Notes: generated from the letters alone by a model not told the origin. Shown: positions 15,969 through 24,655, counted from the first letter of the stretch. The stretch: DNA of 64,000 bases from JAAYXS01 sp043820985 (GCA_043820985.1 JBDRDH010000032.1:27966-91965), one strand, 5' to 3'. Translations and numbers: made by a program.

Positions 15969-16719
15969 TCCCGAATCCGCCGAGTTGGGCGCGTCCTTGA
16001 CGGTAGAGGCCGAGCGGCCACTGCCGGGCTTGCGGGCCTGGTTCGTGGTGCTGTTGTTATGGCTGGGCGGTCTGGCCGGGCTGGCGCTGGTGATGTTTGG
16101 TCGCTACGAGCAGGGTGATCCCTACGCCATGCGCGTCTGGATGTTAGCGCTGGTGTGTTTTTACCTTTCGATTTGCAATACGTTTTTGCCGTTGCCGACG
16201 GCGTGGATCATTCTGTTCGCGGTTTCGCCGGAGGTGGGACTGTTCGATTCGGGGGTGCTGTCGGTAGTGACGGTAGCCGGGCTGGGGGCATTGGCGACGG
16301 TGTTTGCCAATTTGACCGAATATCACGTATTGGCGTTTTTGTTTCGTTATGGATTGGGTCAGCGTATTCGGCAGACGCGGGTTTACCAGTGGTCGCTGCG
16401 CTGGTTTGATATAGCGCCGTTTCAGACGCTGGCGTTGTTTGGCTTTGTGCCGATTCCGATTGACGCGGTGCGCTGGCTGGCGATTTTGCGGCATTACTCG
16501 CGGGTGCGTTTCGGGTTGGCATACTTCTGCGGGCGTGGCCTGCGTTACCTGTTGTTGGCGTGGGTGGCGGTGCTGGTGCAATTGACCGGCTGGCAGATCG
16601 TGGCAGTGCAGGTGGGTATCGTGGTATTGGCCATCGTGGGGCGGGTGGTCTGGCCGCTGCTGGCGCGCCTGGTGTCAGGCCCGCGGGAGGCGACGGTCGA
16701 GGAGCCGGCCGGTCCCTGA
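15949..16719 (+). CDS. VTT/DedA-like multi-pass membrane protein
   Basis: 256 residues from an ATG at 15949, overlapping the ATPase gene by 20 bp. Five or six hydrophobic segments are visible (for example LRAWFVVLLLWLGGLAGLAL, VVTVAGLGALATVFAN, YLLLAWVAVLVQL). The GRGLRYLLLAW segment near the C-terminus resembles the terminal helix of VTT (SNARE-associated) domains, which include lipid scramblases. Similarity is weak, so this remains tentative. An earlier start at 15904 lacks a ribosome-binding site. Confidence 0.6.
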   Translation: MEALSNNPESAELGASLTVEAERPLPGLRAWFVVLLLWLGGLAGLALVMFGRYEQGDPYAMRVWMLALVCFYLSICNTFLPLPTAWIILFAVSPEVGLFDSGVLSVVTVAGLGALATVFANLTEYHVLAFLFRYGLGQRIRQTRVYQWSLRWFDIAPFQTLALFGFVPIPIDAVRWLAILRHYSRVRFGLAYFCGRGLRYLLLAWVAVLVQLTGWQIVAVQVGIVVLAIVGRVVWPLLARLVSGPREATVEEPAGP

Positions 16720-16844
16720 ATTCCACGTCGGCGGAAGTCGCCGGTTGTACCCCCGTCACGAAAACCATATGCTCTAGCGCGGCCCTGCGAGCCCCAGGGC
16801 CACATTTGATTGGGCGGAAATCCGGGCTCGATGGAGTATTGCCA

Positions 16845-17924
16845 ATGCGTGCGCGAACGTCATGGCTGACAACCGGCATCCTAATACTCCCGCTATTGGC
16901 GTGGCCGGTACATGCCGAAATCGTGTCGATTGCCGGATCTGTCGCGGTTACCGTGCAGGAATACCAGGGTGGCGACGTCACTGACACAGTTCAGCAGAAC
17001 GCGCGTTATCCGGAGGCCGGCGTGGTCCTGCCGCTACAGGTGGTGGCGCGCACGCTGGATGAGGCCGATCCGCCACTATCGGCGGCCAGTGTGGCGGCGC
17101 AGTTTGCCGATCCACAGACCAGCACGCAGCTCAATCCGGAAGAGTTTGCCATCAATCTGGCATTGCTGAGCCTGTCGGATGAGATCCGTTACACGGCTCA
17201 GGCCACCAGCCAGGAACATCGAGACATACTGTTTTCGCCGAATGAATTCATCAATGGCGTCGCGGGCGAGACGGTTACCCTGACAGGGCGACTGTATGTT
17301 GATGGAGCGTTGGTGGTTTTCAGCCCCAGCGCGGGTCGCGACCTGACGGGGGCTGAAGTGACGCTGGAGGTGACAATCGTCAAGCAGGTTGCCGGTCGGG
17401 CGGATGAGACGGTTTTTTCAGGTCAAGTCAGTGTGATGGGCGGTGAGGGCGGCACGGTCAATCACTCGGCGACGGGTGACATGCCGACGAGCACGCTGAT
17501 TCACAGCAACCTGGCGGTATACATTCCGGATTTCGATATCTTCGAGGTGCTCATTATTCCAAACCTGGCGATTGACTACTCGTATGACGCGACGCTGGGT
17601 GAGGCATTTACGCTGGTGGCCACGGTGGCGGTGCAGGCGGCCAATGCCGAGGACGAAGTGGGAGTGGCGGCGGTGATCGGGTCGCCCCTGGACGCGGTTC
17701 AGGAAGTAATCGCTGCGGCCCAGGGTGAGTCGGCGGCGAACAAGACAATCACCGCACTTCAGCAAGAGCGAAGCGATCCGACGGGTGTACTGGCCTTTCC
17801 GGCGCAGAGCCAGCCGATGTTCCTGCCGGCTTGCGGATTGTTCAGCATTGAGCTGGCCATTGGCATGGTGGCCCTGATCGGGGTGCGGTGTTACCCGAGT
17901 TATCGCCGGAGGCTGACAGCCTGA
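16845..17924 (+). CDS. Exported protein of unknown function with C-terminal membrane anchor
   Basis: 359 residues from an ATG with GGAG 8 nt upstream. A signal peptide (TTGILILPLLAWPVHA) is followed by a largely beta-rich domain of about 300 residues and a C-terminal hydrophobic helix (LFSIELAIGMVALIGV) with a basic tail, so most of the protein faces the periplasm. I do not recognise the family. It ends 1 bp before the second permease gene, which suggests a role as accessory component of that transporter. Confidence 0.65.
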   Translation: MRARTSWLTTGILILPLLAWPVHAEIVSIAGSVAVTVQEYQGGDVTDTVQQNARYPEAGVVLPLQVVARTLDEADPPLSAASVAAQFADPQTSTQLNPEEFAINLALLSLSDEIRYTAQATSQEHRDILFSPNEFINGVAGETVTLTGRLYVDGALVVFSPSAGRDLTGAEVTLEVTIVKQVAGRADETVFSGQVSVMGGEGGTVNHSATGDMPTSTLIHSNLAVYIPDFDIFEVLIIPNLAIDYSYDATLGEAFTLVATVAVQAANAEDEVGVAAVIGSPLDAVQEVIAAAQGESAANKTITALQQERSDPTGVLAFPAQSQPMFLPACGLFSIELAIGMVALIGVRCYPSYRRRLTA

Positions 17925-17925
17925 T

Positions 17926-19152
17926 ATGTTGTTTTATCTGCGATTGTGGATGACGGCGCTGCGCAGCCTGGATAGTCATTTTCTGCGCTCGCTACTGGCG
18001 ACCTTGGGCGTGCTGATCGGCGTCTCGTCGGTCGTAGCGTGCATGTCGATTCTGGAGGGATTCTCGAACGATCTCGCCAAGCGCTTCAAGTCGATGGGCT
18101 CGAACCTGCTCTACGTCGTGCCCGAGACCGCGCGCATAGAGGGTCGCTCGGTCGGTTACGCCCAGACGCTCACGCTGGACGACGTTCGCCGGCTGAAGCG
18201 CGCCCTGCCGCGAGAGGTCGACGCGATTGCCCCCGAGTGCGTGGGCAACGCGATGATCAAGTACTATCAGAAGAGCTTCCTCGGCGCCACGGTGATCGCA
18301 ACTTCTGACGAGTATTTCGCGATTCACGCGTTTGACACCCAGGCCGGCCAGGTGCTGTCGAAGACGCAGTCGGAAGACGAAGGCGCGGCGGTCGTCTGCC
18401 TGGGTGCCCAAGTCGCGGAAGACCTGTTTGGCGGCATGGATCCCGTCGGTCAGGCTGTGAAAGTGGGCGAGAAGGCCTTTCGCGTCGTAGGCGTGATGGA
18501 GAAGAAGGGTTCGCTCGGTTTTCTCGATGCGGATAGAGTCGTTTACATCCCCATCAAGGCCGGCCAGAAGCGTTTTTTCAACCGCAAATGGCTCAACCGC
18601 ATCACGATAGGCGTCAGCGATACCAAGCGCACCGAGCAGACGCAAAAGGCGATTGAACGCCTGCTCCGCGGTACCCACAACATCCGACCGGGACAGCCAG
18701 ACGACTTCCGCGTGCAAAGCCAGGAGGAGACCCGTCAGAGTCTCAACCAGGTCATGCTGATCTACAAGATCGTCTTCTACAGTATTGCCGGGATCAGCCT
18801 GCTGGTGGGCGGGATCGGCATCATGAACATCAGGCTGGTCTCGGTGACGGAGCGCACGCGGGAGATCGGCGTGCGCATGGCGGTGGGGGCGCGGCGCTGG
18901 GATATCCTCTCCCAGTTCCTGATCGAGGCCCAAGTCATCAGCCTGATTGGCGGCGGATTTGGTCTGCTGTTGGGTGGCATGTTCGCCGACCTGCTGAACA
19001 AGATGATCGTCGGATTTTTCCGTACGCAGATTACCTGGCAGGTAGCCTTGATCGCGGTCGGCACGGCGGCGGTGGTGGGCGGCCTGAGCGGGCTGTATCC
19101 GGCGATCAAGGCCTGTCGGCTGGATCCGGTCGATGCGCTGCGCTACGAGTAG
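17926..19152 (+). CDS. ABC transporter permease, MacB-like
   Basis: 408 residues. The MacB periplasmic core domain follows the first helix (LATLGVLIGVSSVVACMSIL), and the C-terminal FtsX domain shows LLVGGIGIMNIRLVSVTERT then REIGVRMAVGARR, very close to MacB and ending DPVDALRYE. No ATPase domain is fused, unlike true MacB. A likely partner is the LolD-type ATPase at 15294, about 2 kb upstream. In the family this architecture serves efflux or extrusion of peptides and lipids through the envelope. Confidence 0.9.
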   Translation: MLFYLRLWMTALRSLDSHFLRSLLATLGVLIGVSSVVACMSILEGFSNDLAKRFKSMGSNLLYVVPETARIEGRSVGYAQTLTLDDVRRLKRALPREVDAIAPECVGNAMIKYYQKSFLGATVIATSDEYFAIHAFDTQAGQVLSKTQSEDEGAAVVCLGAQVAEDLFGGMDPVGQAVKVGEKAFRVVGVMEKKGSLGFLDADRVVYIPIKAGQKRFFNRKWLNRITIGVSDTKRTEQTQKAIERLLRGTHNIRPGQPDDFRVQSQEETRQSLNQVMLIYKIVFYSIAGISLLVGGIGIMNIRLVSVTERTREIGVRMAVGARRWDILSQFLIEAQVISLIGGGFGLLLGGMFADLLNKMIVGFFRTQITWQVALIAVGTAAVVGGLSGLYPAIKACRLDPVDALRYE

Positions 19153-19164
19153 AAGGGATTGTGA

Positions 19165-19848
19165 ATGAGCATACAGTTCATGTGCCCATCCTGTCAGCAG
19201 CCGATTGAAGTTGATGAGGAGTTTTCCGGCAAGCAGGCGGGCTGTCCATATTGCAGTAGTGTGGTGAATGTGCCCACCGCGAGCACCTATCAACCCGCGC
19301 CGATAACCGCGGCGCGGCCGGCGGATGAAGAGACGCCGAGTGGCACGCCGATGGACAATCTGCATGTTGGTGATCCATACACACCACGTGAGCGAAAGGC
19401 GCGCATGCTGGGCAACCTGGCCTTGGTGTGTGCGGTATTGGTCATCTTTTTATTTGGCGTGGTGATGGTGGTAGCTGTAGTGGCCGGCTTTGACGAGTTA
19501 GAGAGGGTTATGACCACGCAGCCGGCAAGTGCCTCCGCCACCAGCGAAGGCGATCAACCCGCATCCCGGCCGGTGCCGCTGACACTGCAGGAAGAGACCA
19601 AGCTACAGACGCAAGCGTTTCAGACCGCCATCAAGGACCTGCAAGGCAAGCCCTGGTACATGATAATGGGTTGTGGCGCGGAATTGTTTGTGGTGCTGGG
19701 GCTGGCCCTGTCGATCACCAGCCTGGTGCAAAGTCGGCGGCGTAACTGGCGCGCGATTGTCGGTCTCGTGATCTGTGGAGTCTTTGTGCTGTGTATATGT
19801 ACGGCTCTGGGCTTTCAACTGGCGTTGGGGGATGGTGGGGCGTTTTGA
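19165..19848 (+). CDS. Zinc-ribbon membrane protein of unknown function
   Basis: 227 residues. It begins with a four-cysteine ribbon (MCPSCQQP and GCPYCSS) typical of planctomycete membrane proteins. A helix LALVCAVLVIFLFGVVMVVA, a Thr/Ser/Pro-rich linker and two more helices (ELFVVLGLALSITSLV and AIVGLVICGVFVLCIC) follow, resembling DUF4190-type proteins. It begins 12 bp after the MacB-like gene and is likely co-transcribed with it. Confidence 0.65.
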   Translation: MSIQFMCPSCQQPIEVDEEFSGKQAGCPYCSSVVNVPTASTYQPAPITAARPADEETPSGTPMDNLHVGDPYTPRERKARMLGNLALVCAVLVIFLFGVVMVVAVVAGFDELERVMTTQPASASATSEGDQPASRPVPLTLQEETKLQTQAFQTAIKDLQGKPWYMIMGCGAELFVVLGLALSITSLVQSRRRNWRAIVGLVICGVFVLCICTALGFQLALGDGGAF

Positions 19849-19907
19849 GGGGCGCGGTCGGTGGTGCGGTTCTGGCTCTGGGGGGTTTTTAAGCTTATGC
19901 TGACCGC

Positions 19908-20546
19908 ATGTCTGTTAGAGCATATCAGTGGTTAACGCGTGGCGGTGGTGTTGTCGGCCTGGTATTAGTGCCGCTGCTGGTGATTACTGGTTGCGCGCGG
20001 CAGGGCGAAATGGTTCTTCACCAGCCATTCGCAGCCCCCAGCCAAAAACATATGCAACTGACTGGCAACTGGACTTACGAAGCCAGCGCGAGCGAGAGGC
20101 GAACGTGTTTGCTGGCTTTTCCACTGCCACACATGGTGGATGGGCCGCGCGATTTCATGTTTTACCTGTCGATGCCGGGCGGCGATGGGGAGTTCGCGGT
20201 CGCCACAGGCGCGGCTGGTGGCGCGGACGGCTTTTTTATCCAGGCGGTGGGTGATTTGCAGGGCAAAGCCACATTTACAGCGGGGACGGTCGCGGTGCGG
20301 GGCGTGTGGTATAAACGGGGCGTGCGGCGGCTGGATCTGGCGTTGCAATGTGACGATGGCAGCGAGATTGAAGGTCGTGTATATCTACGAACAGGACCCG
20401 ACGAGATACGCACCTTTGAGCGCCGTCATGCCGCAGACATTGCTTTGTTGCACCCCACCGCATCCCAGCCGGCAGACGGTGGAGAAGTAACCGATTCGCG
20501 TTTATCGGGCAGGCCTGACCGGTTGAAAACCGGTCCCACAGAGTGA
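19908..20546 (+). CDS. Putative lipoprotein whose C-terminus is encoded by a dispersed repeat
   Basis: 212 residues with a lipoprotein signal peptide ending in VLVPLLVITGC. The body is beta-rich and unrecognised. The last dozen or so residues (GRPDRLKTGPTE) and the stop codon come from a GACCGGTT palindrome (20517-20541), so the gene was probably extended or had its original 3' end replaced by the repeat. It lies 59 bp after the preceding gene. Confidence 0.6.
   Translation: MSVRAYQWLTRGGGVVGLVLVPLLVITGCARQGEMVLHQPFAAPSQKHMQLTGNWTYEASASERRTCLLAFPLPHMVDGPRDFMFYLSMPGGDGEFAVATGAAGGADGFFIQAVGDLQGKATFTAGTVAVRGVWYKRGVRRLDLALQCDDGSEIEGRVYLRTGPDEIRTFERRHAADIALLHPTASQPADGGEVTDSRLSGRPDRLKTGPTE
20517..20541. 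repeat. Dispersed GACCGGTT palindrome, copy 3 (inside a reading frame)
   Basis: Reads GACCGGTTGAAAACCGGTC followed by CCACAG with perfect 8-bp arms. It overlaps the 3' end of the lipoprotein gene, which terminates just beyond it. Confidence 0.75.
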
Positions 20547-20586
20547 AACGCACTTCAAATGGGGGGCGAGGCAATGGTCTAGCGCC

Positions 20587-20610
20587 AATTGGGCGAATTG
20601 GACCAATTGT
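20587..20610 (+). promoter_or_regulatory. AATTGG direct repeats with 9-bp period, likely operator
   Basis: AATTGG occurs at 20587 and 20596 and AATTGT at 20605, exactly 9 bp apart, just upstream of the -35 box. A fourth AATTGG at 20659 overlaps the -10 box. MocR-type regulators commonly bind direct repeats and control their own promoters, so autoregulation is inferred. Confidence 0.45.
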
Positions 20611-20632
20611 CTGCACAAATATCCCCATATAG

Positions 20633-20661
20633 TTGACATAAAATGGTCCTTTGGTGATAAT
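20633..20661 (+). promoter_or_regulatory. Sigma-70-type promoter of the MocR gene
   Basis: TTGACA (20633-20638) and GATAAT (20656-20661) are separated by exactly 17 nt, close to the housekeeping consensus. The predicted start of transcription is near 20668, giving a short leader before GGTGGAGA and the ATG at 20687. Confidence 0.7.
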
Positions 20662-20686
20662 TGGATAGGTGGGTGGAGACTGGGTG

Positions 20687-22207
20687 ATGGATCAAGCCGG
20701 CATACATATAGATCCGGAGCGTGGGGAGCCCATTTACCGCCAAATCTATCAGCAGATTGTCGAGCGTATTCGGGCGGGGCACTATCCGGCGGGTCATCGC
20801 TTGCCGCCGACGCGGGAGTTGGCGCGCGAGTTGTCAACCAACCGCAACACGGTGGTACGGGCCTTTGATGAGTTGGAAGCATCGGGTCTGGTGCACTCGG
20901 AGGTGGGGCGTGGGACGTTTGTATCCGAGCAGCCGCGGACGGTGCGGCCGGTGGAAGCCGCCGGTCGACCGGAGTTGCCGTGGAACTCGCTGGTTTCGCG
21001 CGTGGCGGATGCTGAGCCGCTGGGGCGGCTGGATCGTTTTGTGCGCTGGTTGCACGCTGGAGACCTGATCAATCTGGCGGGGATGTATCCCTCGGCGGAG
21101 CTATTGCCGGCGGATCCGCTGAGGCACTGCATCGATCATGTGTTACGCGAGCATGGCGCGAGTATTCTGGGTTATGCGCCGCGCCAGGGAGTGCCGCGGC
21201 TGCGCGCGCAGGTGGCGGAACGGCTGCGGCAGGAACAAATCATGGTGACACAGGATGATGTGGTGATCACCACGGGCAGTCAGCAGGCTCTGGACCTGAT
21301 CGCCCGGGCCCTGATAGATCCGGGCGACACGCTGTTCGTGGATGAATACACCTATCCGGGCGCTCTGAATGCTTTTGCGACGGCTGGCGGACGGATAATC
21401 GGCGTGGCCAGTGACGATCAGGGTCCCAACATGTCGGCCTTGCGACGGCTGGCGCGTGATGGCGCGAAGGGTTTCTATCTGATGCCGGACTGTGTGAATC
21501 CGACGGGAGCCAGCATCAGCGCGGCGCGGCGCAAGGAGTTAATCAACTGGTCGCACGAGGCGGCGATTCCGTTGATCGAGGATGACTATGGGGCGGATCT
21601 GGATTTGAATGGCGGGCCGCGACCGATTGCCCTGCGGGCCATGGATCCGGAAGTTTTGTATGTGGGAACTTTCAGTAAGCGCCTGATACCAGCGCTGCGG
21701 GTTGGATATCTGATTTGTCCACCGGCGTTACGCCAGCGGATCATCGCGTTGAAGCATGGTCTGGATCTGGGCACGTCGGCCTTGTTGCAGCATGCCCTGG
21801 CGGAATTCATCGCGCGCGGCTACCTGCGGACGCATTTGCGGCGGACCTTACCGGCGTATCGCGCGCGGCGGGATGCGTTGCTGACGGCGTTGCGCCAGCA
21901 CCTGCCGCCGGAGGTCCGTTGGGAAAAGCCCTCGCGAGGTTTGTTTGTATGGCTGGAGCTGCCGACCGGTGATGATCCCGAGTTGGTGTTTGAGGAGGCC
22001 CAGCGGCAGGGTGTGCTGATTTCGCCGGGCACCTTGCACAGCGTGCATGTTCCCGCCAAATGCGGTTTGCGGTTGACATTTTGCGCCGAGCCGCCTGATC
22101 GGTTGGTGGAGGGGGCGCGCCGATTGGGTGTGGCACTGAAGGCAATCCTGGATCGGCGACGAGGTGCCATGACACTCCCGACGCCGCCAGCAATAGACGG
22201 CGTGTAG
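20687..22207 (+). CDS. MocR-family transcriptional regulator (GntR-aminotransferase fusion)
   Basis: 506 residues from an ATG with GGTGGAGA upstream. Residues 1-75 form a GntR winged helix (EPIYRQIYQQIVERIRAG, LPPTRELARELSTNRNTV). The rest is a class I aminotransferase fold with GSQQALDLIARALIDPGD, DCVNPTGASIS and the PLP-lysine segment YVGTFSKRLIPALRVGYL. MocR proteins sense PLP or amino acids and regulate adjacent metabolic genes. The branched-chain aminotransferase begins 64 bp downstream, making it a plausible target or operon partner. Confidence 0.92.
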   Translation: MDQAGIHIDPERGEPIYRQIYQQIVERIRAGHYPAGHRLPPTRELARELSTNRNTVVRAFDELEASGLVHSEVGRGTFVSEQPRTVRPVEAAGRPELPWNSLVSRVADAEPLGRLDRFVRWLHAGDLINLAGMYPSAELLPADPLRHCIDHVLREHGASILGYAPRQGVPRLRAQVAERLRQEQIMVTQDDVVITTGSQQALDLIARALIDPGDTLFVDEYTYPGALNAFATAGGRIIGVASDDQGPNMSALRRLARDGAKGFYLMPDCVNPTGASISAARRKELINWSHEAAIPLIEDDYGADLDLNGGPRPIALRAMDPEVLYVGTFSKRLIPALRVGYLICPPALRQRIIALKHGLDLGTSALLQHALAEFIARGYLRTHLRRTLPAYRARRDALLTALRQHLPPEVRWEKPSRGLFVWLELPTGDDPELVFEEAQRQGVLISPGTLHSVHVPAKCGLRLTFCAEPPDRLVEGARRLGVALKAILDRRRGAMTLPTPPAIDGV

Positions 22208-22271
22208 GCATCGGACAGTACTCATTTGGAACCGAACAAGTTAAGTTGTCTCTTAATCAGGAGACGTTACG

Positions 22272-23390
22272 ATGACCAAATCAGCCTCGATCGGCTCCGT
22301 AAATCGGTATGGCGATATAGTAGAACCGCTACCGCCGCGGCATCGCGGTGGTGGGGAGGTACACATGACCAAAGCGGACTTGGATTGGGCGAAACTGGCC
22401 TTTGGTTACTACAAGACTGATGTGAACATTCGATATACTTGGCGGAATGGATCGTGGAGTAAGGGTGTACTCTCGGAGGAGGAGACCATTCCGTTACATA
22501 TTGCCGCCACTTGTCTGCACTATGGTCAACAGTGTTTCGAGGGTTTGAAGGCCTACGAGACGAAGAAGGGCGATGTGGTGATCTTCCGCGTGGAGGAGAA
22601 TGCCAGGCGCATCGCGCGTTCGTGTCGGAAGATCTACATGGAGCCGGTGCCGGAGGATTTGTTCATCGAGGCGGTGTTCAAGGTGATCAACGCCAATCGC
22701 AGGTTTGTTCCGCCGCATGGTACCGGGGCGAGTCTGTATATCCGGCCGCTGGTGTTGGGGACGGGTCCCCAAGTCGGGGTGAAGCCGGCTGGTGAGTATA
22801 TGTTCCTGGTATTCGTGACGCCGGTCGGTCCGTATTTCAAGACGGGCTTCAAGCCGGTGCATTTGATTGTGGAGGATGTGGTTGATCGGGCGGCCCCGCA
22901 TGGCGTGGGTGATGTCAAGGTAGGTGGTAATTACGCGGCCGGTTTGCGCGCCACCATGCCGGCGAAGGAAAAAGGTTTCACCGAGGTGTTGTACCTGGAC
23001 GCCAAGGAAAAGCGGTATATCGATGAATCCGGGCCGGCGAATTTCTTTGGGATTACCAAGGAAGGTCGCTATGTAACTCCGGATAGCGAGTCGATTCTGC
23101 CGTCGATCACCAACAAATCGCTCATCACCCTGGCGGAAGGCATGGGTCTGCGGCCGGAGCGGCGCGTGGTTGATGTCGAGGAGATATTCGACTTTCAGGA
23201 AGCGGGCTGCTGTGGGACGGCGGCGGTGATCACGCCAGTAGGTTCGATCACCTGGCACGATCGCAAGGTGGTGTACTCTCCTGATGATCAGCCGGGGCGT
23301 TATTGCACCGAGCTTTACAACCAACTGACGGCGATTCAATGCGGTGATGCACCGGATAAATATGGTTGGATTCGGCCGGTGCCACTATAG
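22272..23390 (+). CDS. ilvE: Branched-chain amino acid aminotransferase
   Basis: Class IV PLP aminotransferase of 372 residues. Recognised blocks are CLHYGQQCFEGLKAY, SLYIRPLVLGTGPQVG, the PLP lysine in VKVGGNYAAG, and YIDESGPANFFGI. It interconverts Val, Leu and Ile with their 2-oxo acids. Two good starts exist, each beginning Met-Thr-Lys: ATG 22272 with AGGAG, and ATG 22365 with GGGGAGG directly after a hairpin. The second gives 341 residues, the usual length for this enzyme group, so 22365 may be the main start. Confidence 0.92.
   Translation: MTKSASIGSVNRYGDIVEPLPPRHRGGGEVHMTKADLDWAKLAFGYYKTDVNIRYTWRNGSWSKGVLSEEETIPLHIAATCLHYGQQCFEGLKAYETKKGDVVIFRVEENARRIARSCRKIYMEPVPEDLFIEAVFKVINANRRFVPPHGTGASLYIRPLVLGTGPQVGVKPAGEYMFLVFVTPVGPYFKTGFKPVHLIVEDVVDRAAPHGVGDVKVGGNYAAGLRATMPAKEKGFTEVLYLDAKEKRYIDESGPANFFGITKEGRYVTPDSESILPSITNKSLITLAEGMGLRPERRVVDVEEIFDFQEAGCCGTAAVITPVGSITWHDRKVVYSPDDQPGRYCTELYNQLTAIQCGDAPDKYGWIRPVPL
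22331..22352 (+). promoter_or_regulatory. Hairpin directly upstream of the internal ilvE ribosome-binding site
   Basis: ACCGCCGCG, loop GCAT, CGCGGTGGT form a 9-bp stem with one G-T pair. The GGGGAGG Shine-Dalgarno of the 22365 start follows immediately. The hairpin could insulate or control that second start. Confidence 0.4.
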
Positions 23391-23684
23391 AGATTACCAG
23401 ATTCCTGATACATGTCTGAGCGGGCCACCTGAGTCAATCTCAGGGGGAGAGGGATTATTGCACGTAGACGATCTGGGGGATCGGGTGAATCCCCAGCCGC
23501 GGTAACAGGTCTTTGGTGTCGTGTGGAGGGCCAGTCCGCGCTATTTCGGAGGAATATCGGACGGGGGGGGCGAATCTCACTCAGACATTTCGGCTCTTAT
23601 TTTAACGGAGGATCTCTCGTGACGATGGCCTAGACATGGAAAGCCGAGGATGCGTTTACCACAGTCAAGGAAAAGGACCAGGCA

Positions 23685-24191
23685 GTGGCTCCGGCCGGTT
23701 TGAATGAATTCGAGTTGGGAGTGTCGGAACCTGCCCCGGATGTTCTGTCGGGCAACTGGTCCACGCCGAAGAGTCCGGTTCTTGAGTACGCCGCGCGGGA
23801 AACCAGGGCAGTTGGCGAACAATGCCGCCTGGGACGCGCGTTCCGCTGGCTGACGCGACCGCGGCGCATCGCGGTACTGATGATTAGTATCTGGGTGTTG
23901 AGTGCGGCCGACCTGGCCTTCACGCTCCAGGAGGCCGATTCACTTTACTTCACCGAGATGAATCCGATCGCGGCCCGGCTCCTGGATAGTCCGGCGCATG
24001 CGCTGGTGCTCTACAAGCTAACCCTATTAATGACGGGCACGGTGATTCTGACCTTTTTGTGGCGACATACGGTGGCCGAATTGGCTTGCTGGTTCCTGCT
24101 GGCGTCCTGTTTCTATGTGGCGGTGCGCTGGTACGCCTATTATGAAGGGTTGTGGGGCTTCGATTCGCAGGTGTTTCATACACCGATGTAA
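23685..24191 (+). CDS. Membrane protein, DUF5658-like
   Basis: 168 residues from a GTG start. The first 70 are soluble and charged; then come three hydrophobic segments (RIAVLMISIWVLSAADLAFT, ALVLYKLTLLMTGTVILTFL, LACWFLLASCFYVAVRWYAY) with the EMNPIAARLL motif between the first two. This topology and NP motif resemble DUF5658. Function unknown. The 293 bp before it hold no gene. Confidence 0.6.
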   Translation: MAPAGLNEFELGVSEPAPDVLSGNWSTPKSPVLEYAARETRAVGEQCRLGRAFRWLTRPRRIAVLMISIWVLSAADLAFTLQEADSLYFTEMNPIAARLLDSPAHALVLYKLTLLMTGTVILTFLWRHTVAELACWFLLASCFYVAVRWYAYYEGLWGFDSQVFHTPM

Positions 24192-24220
24192 GCGCGACGG
24201 GGGCTTCGCTTGCTCTTTTA

Positions 24221-24539
24221 GGGTCCGTGACACTATCGGCGGGGCTGATCAGAGCCCCAAGCGCCAGCGCGGGGTCTTCGTGGACAGACAGTTGGTCTTC
24301 GGACCCGCTCGCTTGCGCTCGGGGCTCGGATTGGGGGGCGCTGGCTGGCGCTGCGCGTTCGGATAGGGAGGGGACGGCCGACATCCCGACAAATCGGGAC
24401 AGGCTCCGTTGGCCGCTACTGGCTCACAGCCGAGACGGCTATGTTACCCTGAAGCTCGGGGCTCGGATCATGTGCCCGACGCGGGCAATATCATGCTCCA
24501 CTTCGCTGATTCGCGAGTCGTCGATAGTGTCACGGACCC
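24221..24539. mobile_element. 319-bp MITE-like element with 18-bp perfect terminal inverted repeats
   Basis: GGGTCCGTGACACTATCG at 24221-24238 recurs exactly inverted at 24522-24539. The interior has no gene, but holds further palindromes (GGGGCTGATCAGAGCCCC and the ACAGCCGAGACGGCTAT copy at 24421-24446) and GC-rich CGCTCGCTTGCGCTCG blocks. The size and perfect ends fit a non-autonomous transposon. No matching transposase is in the window; the IS at 9.7 kb has different ends. Confidence 0.65.
24421..24446. repeat. ACAGCCGAGACGGCTAT palindrome, copy 2
   Basis: Shares the core and flanks (GGCTCACAGCCGAGACGGCT, then ATGTTACC) with 12081-12107. Here it lies inside the MITE-like element. Confidence 0.5.
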
Positions 24540-24655
24540 GATCTTTTTAGTATCGGCTTGATCCGCGCGCGGTGGCGGACGGGATCATTTATACTACGCG
24601 GTCCTGAAATAGCCGGCAGCCAGATGGCCACCGGTGGAGATGGGAGGCGCAGGCG

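Noticed and set aside
17992..19365. Minus-strand open frame of 457 codons
   Set aside because: Antisense to the MacB-like permease; composition rich in His/Arg/Gln; no ribosome-binding site or motif.
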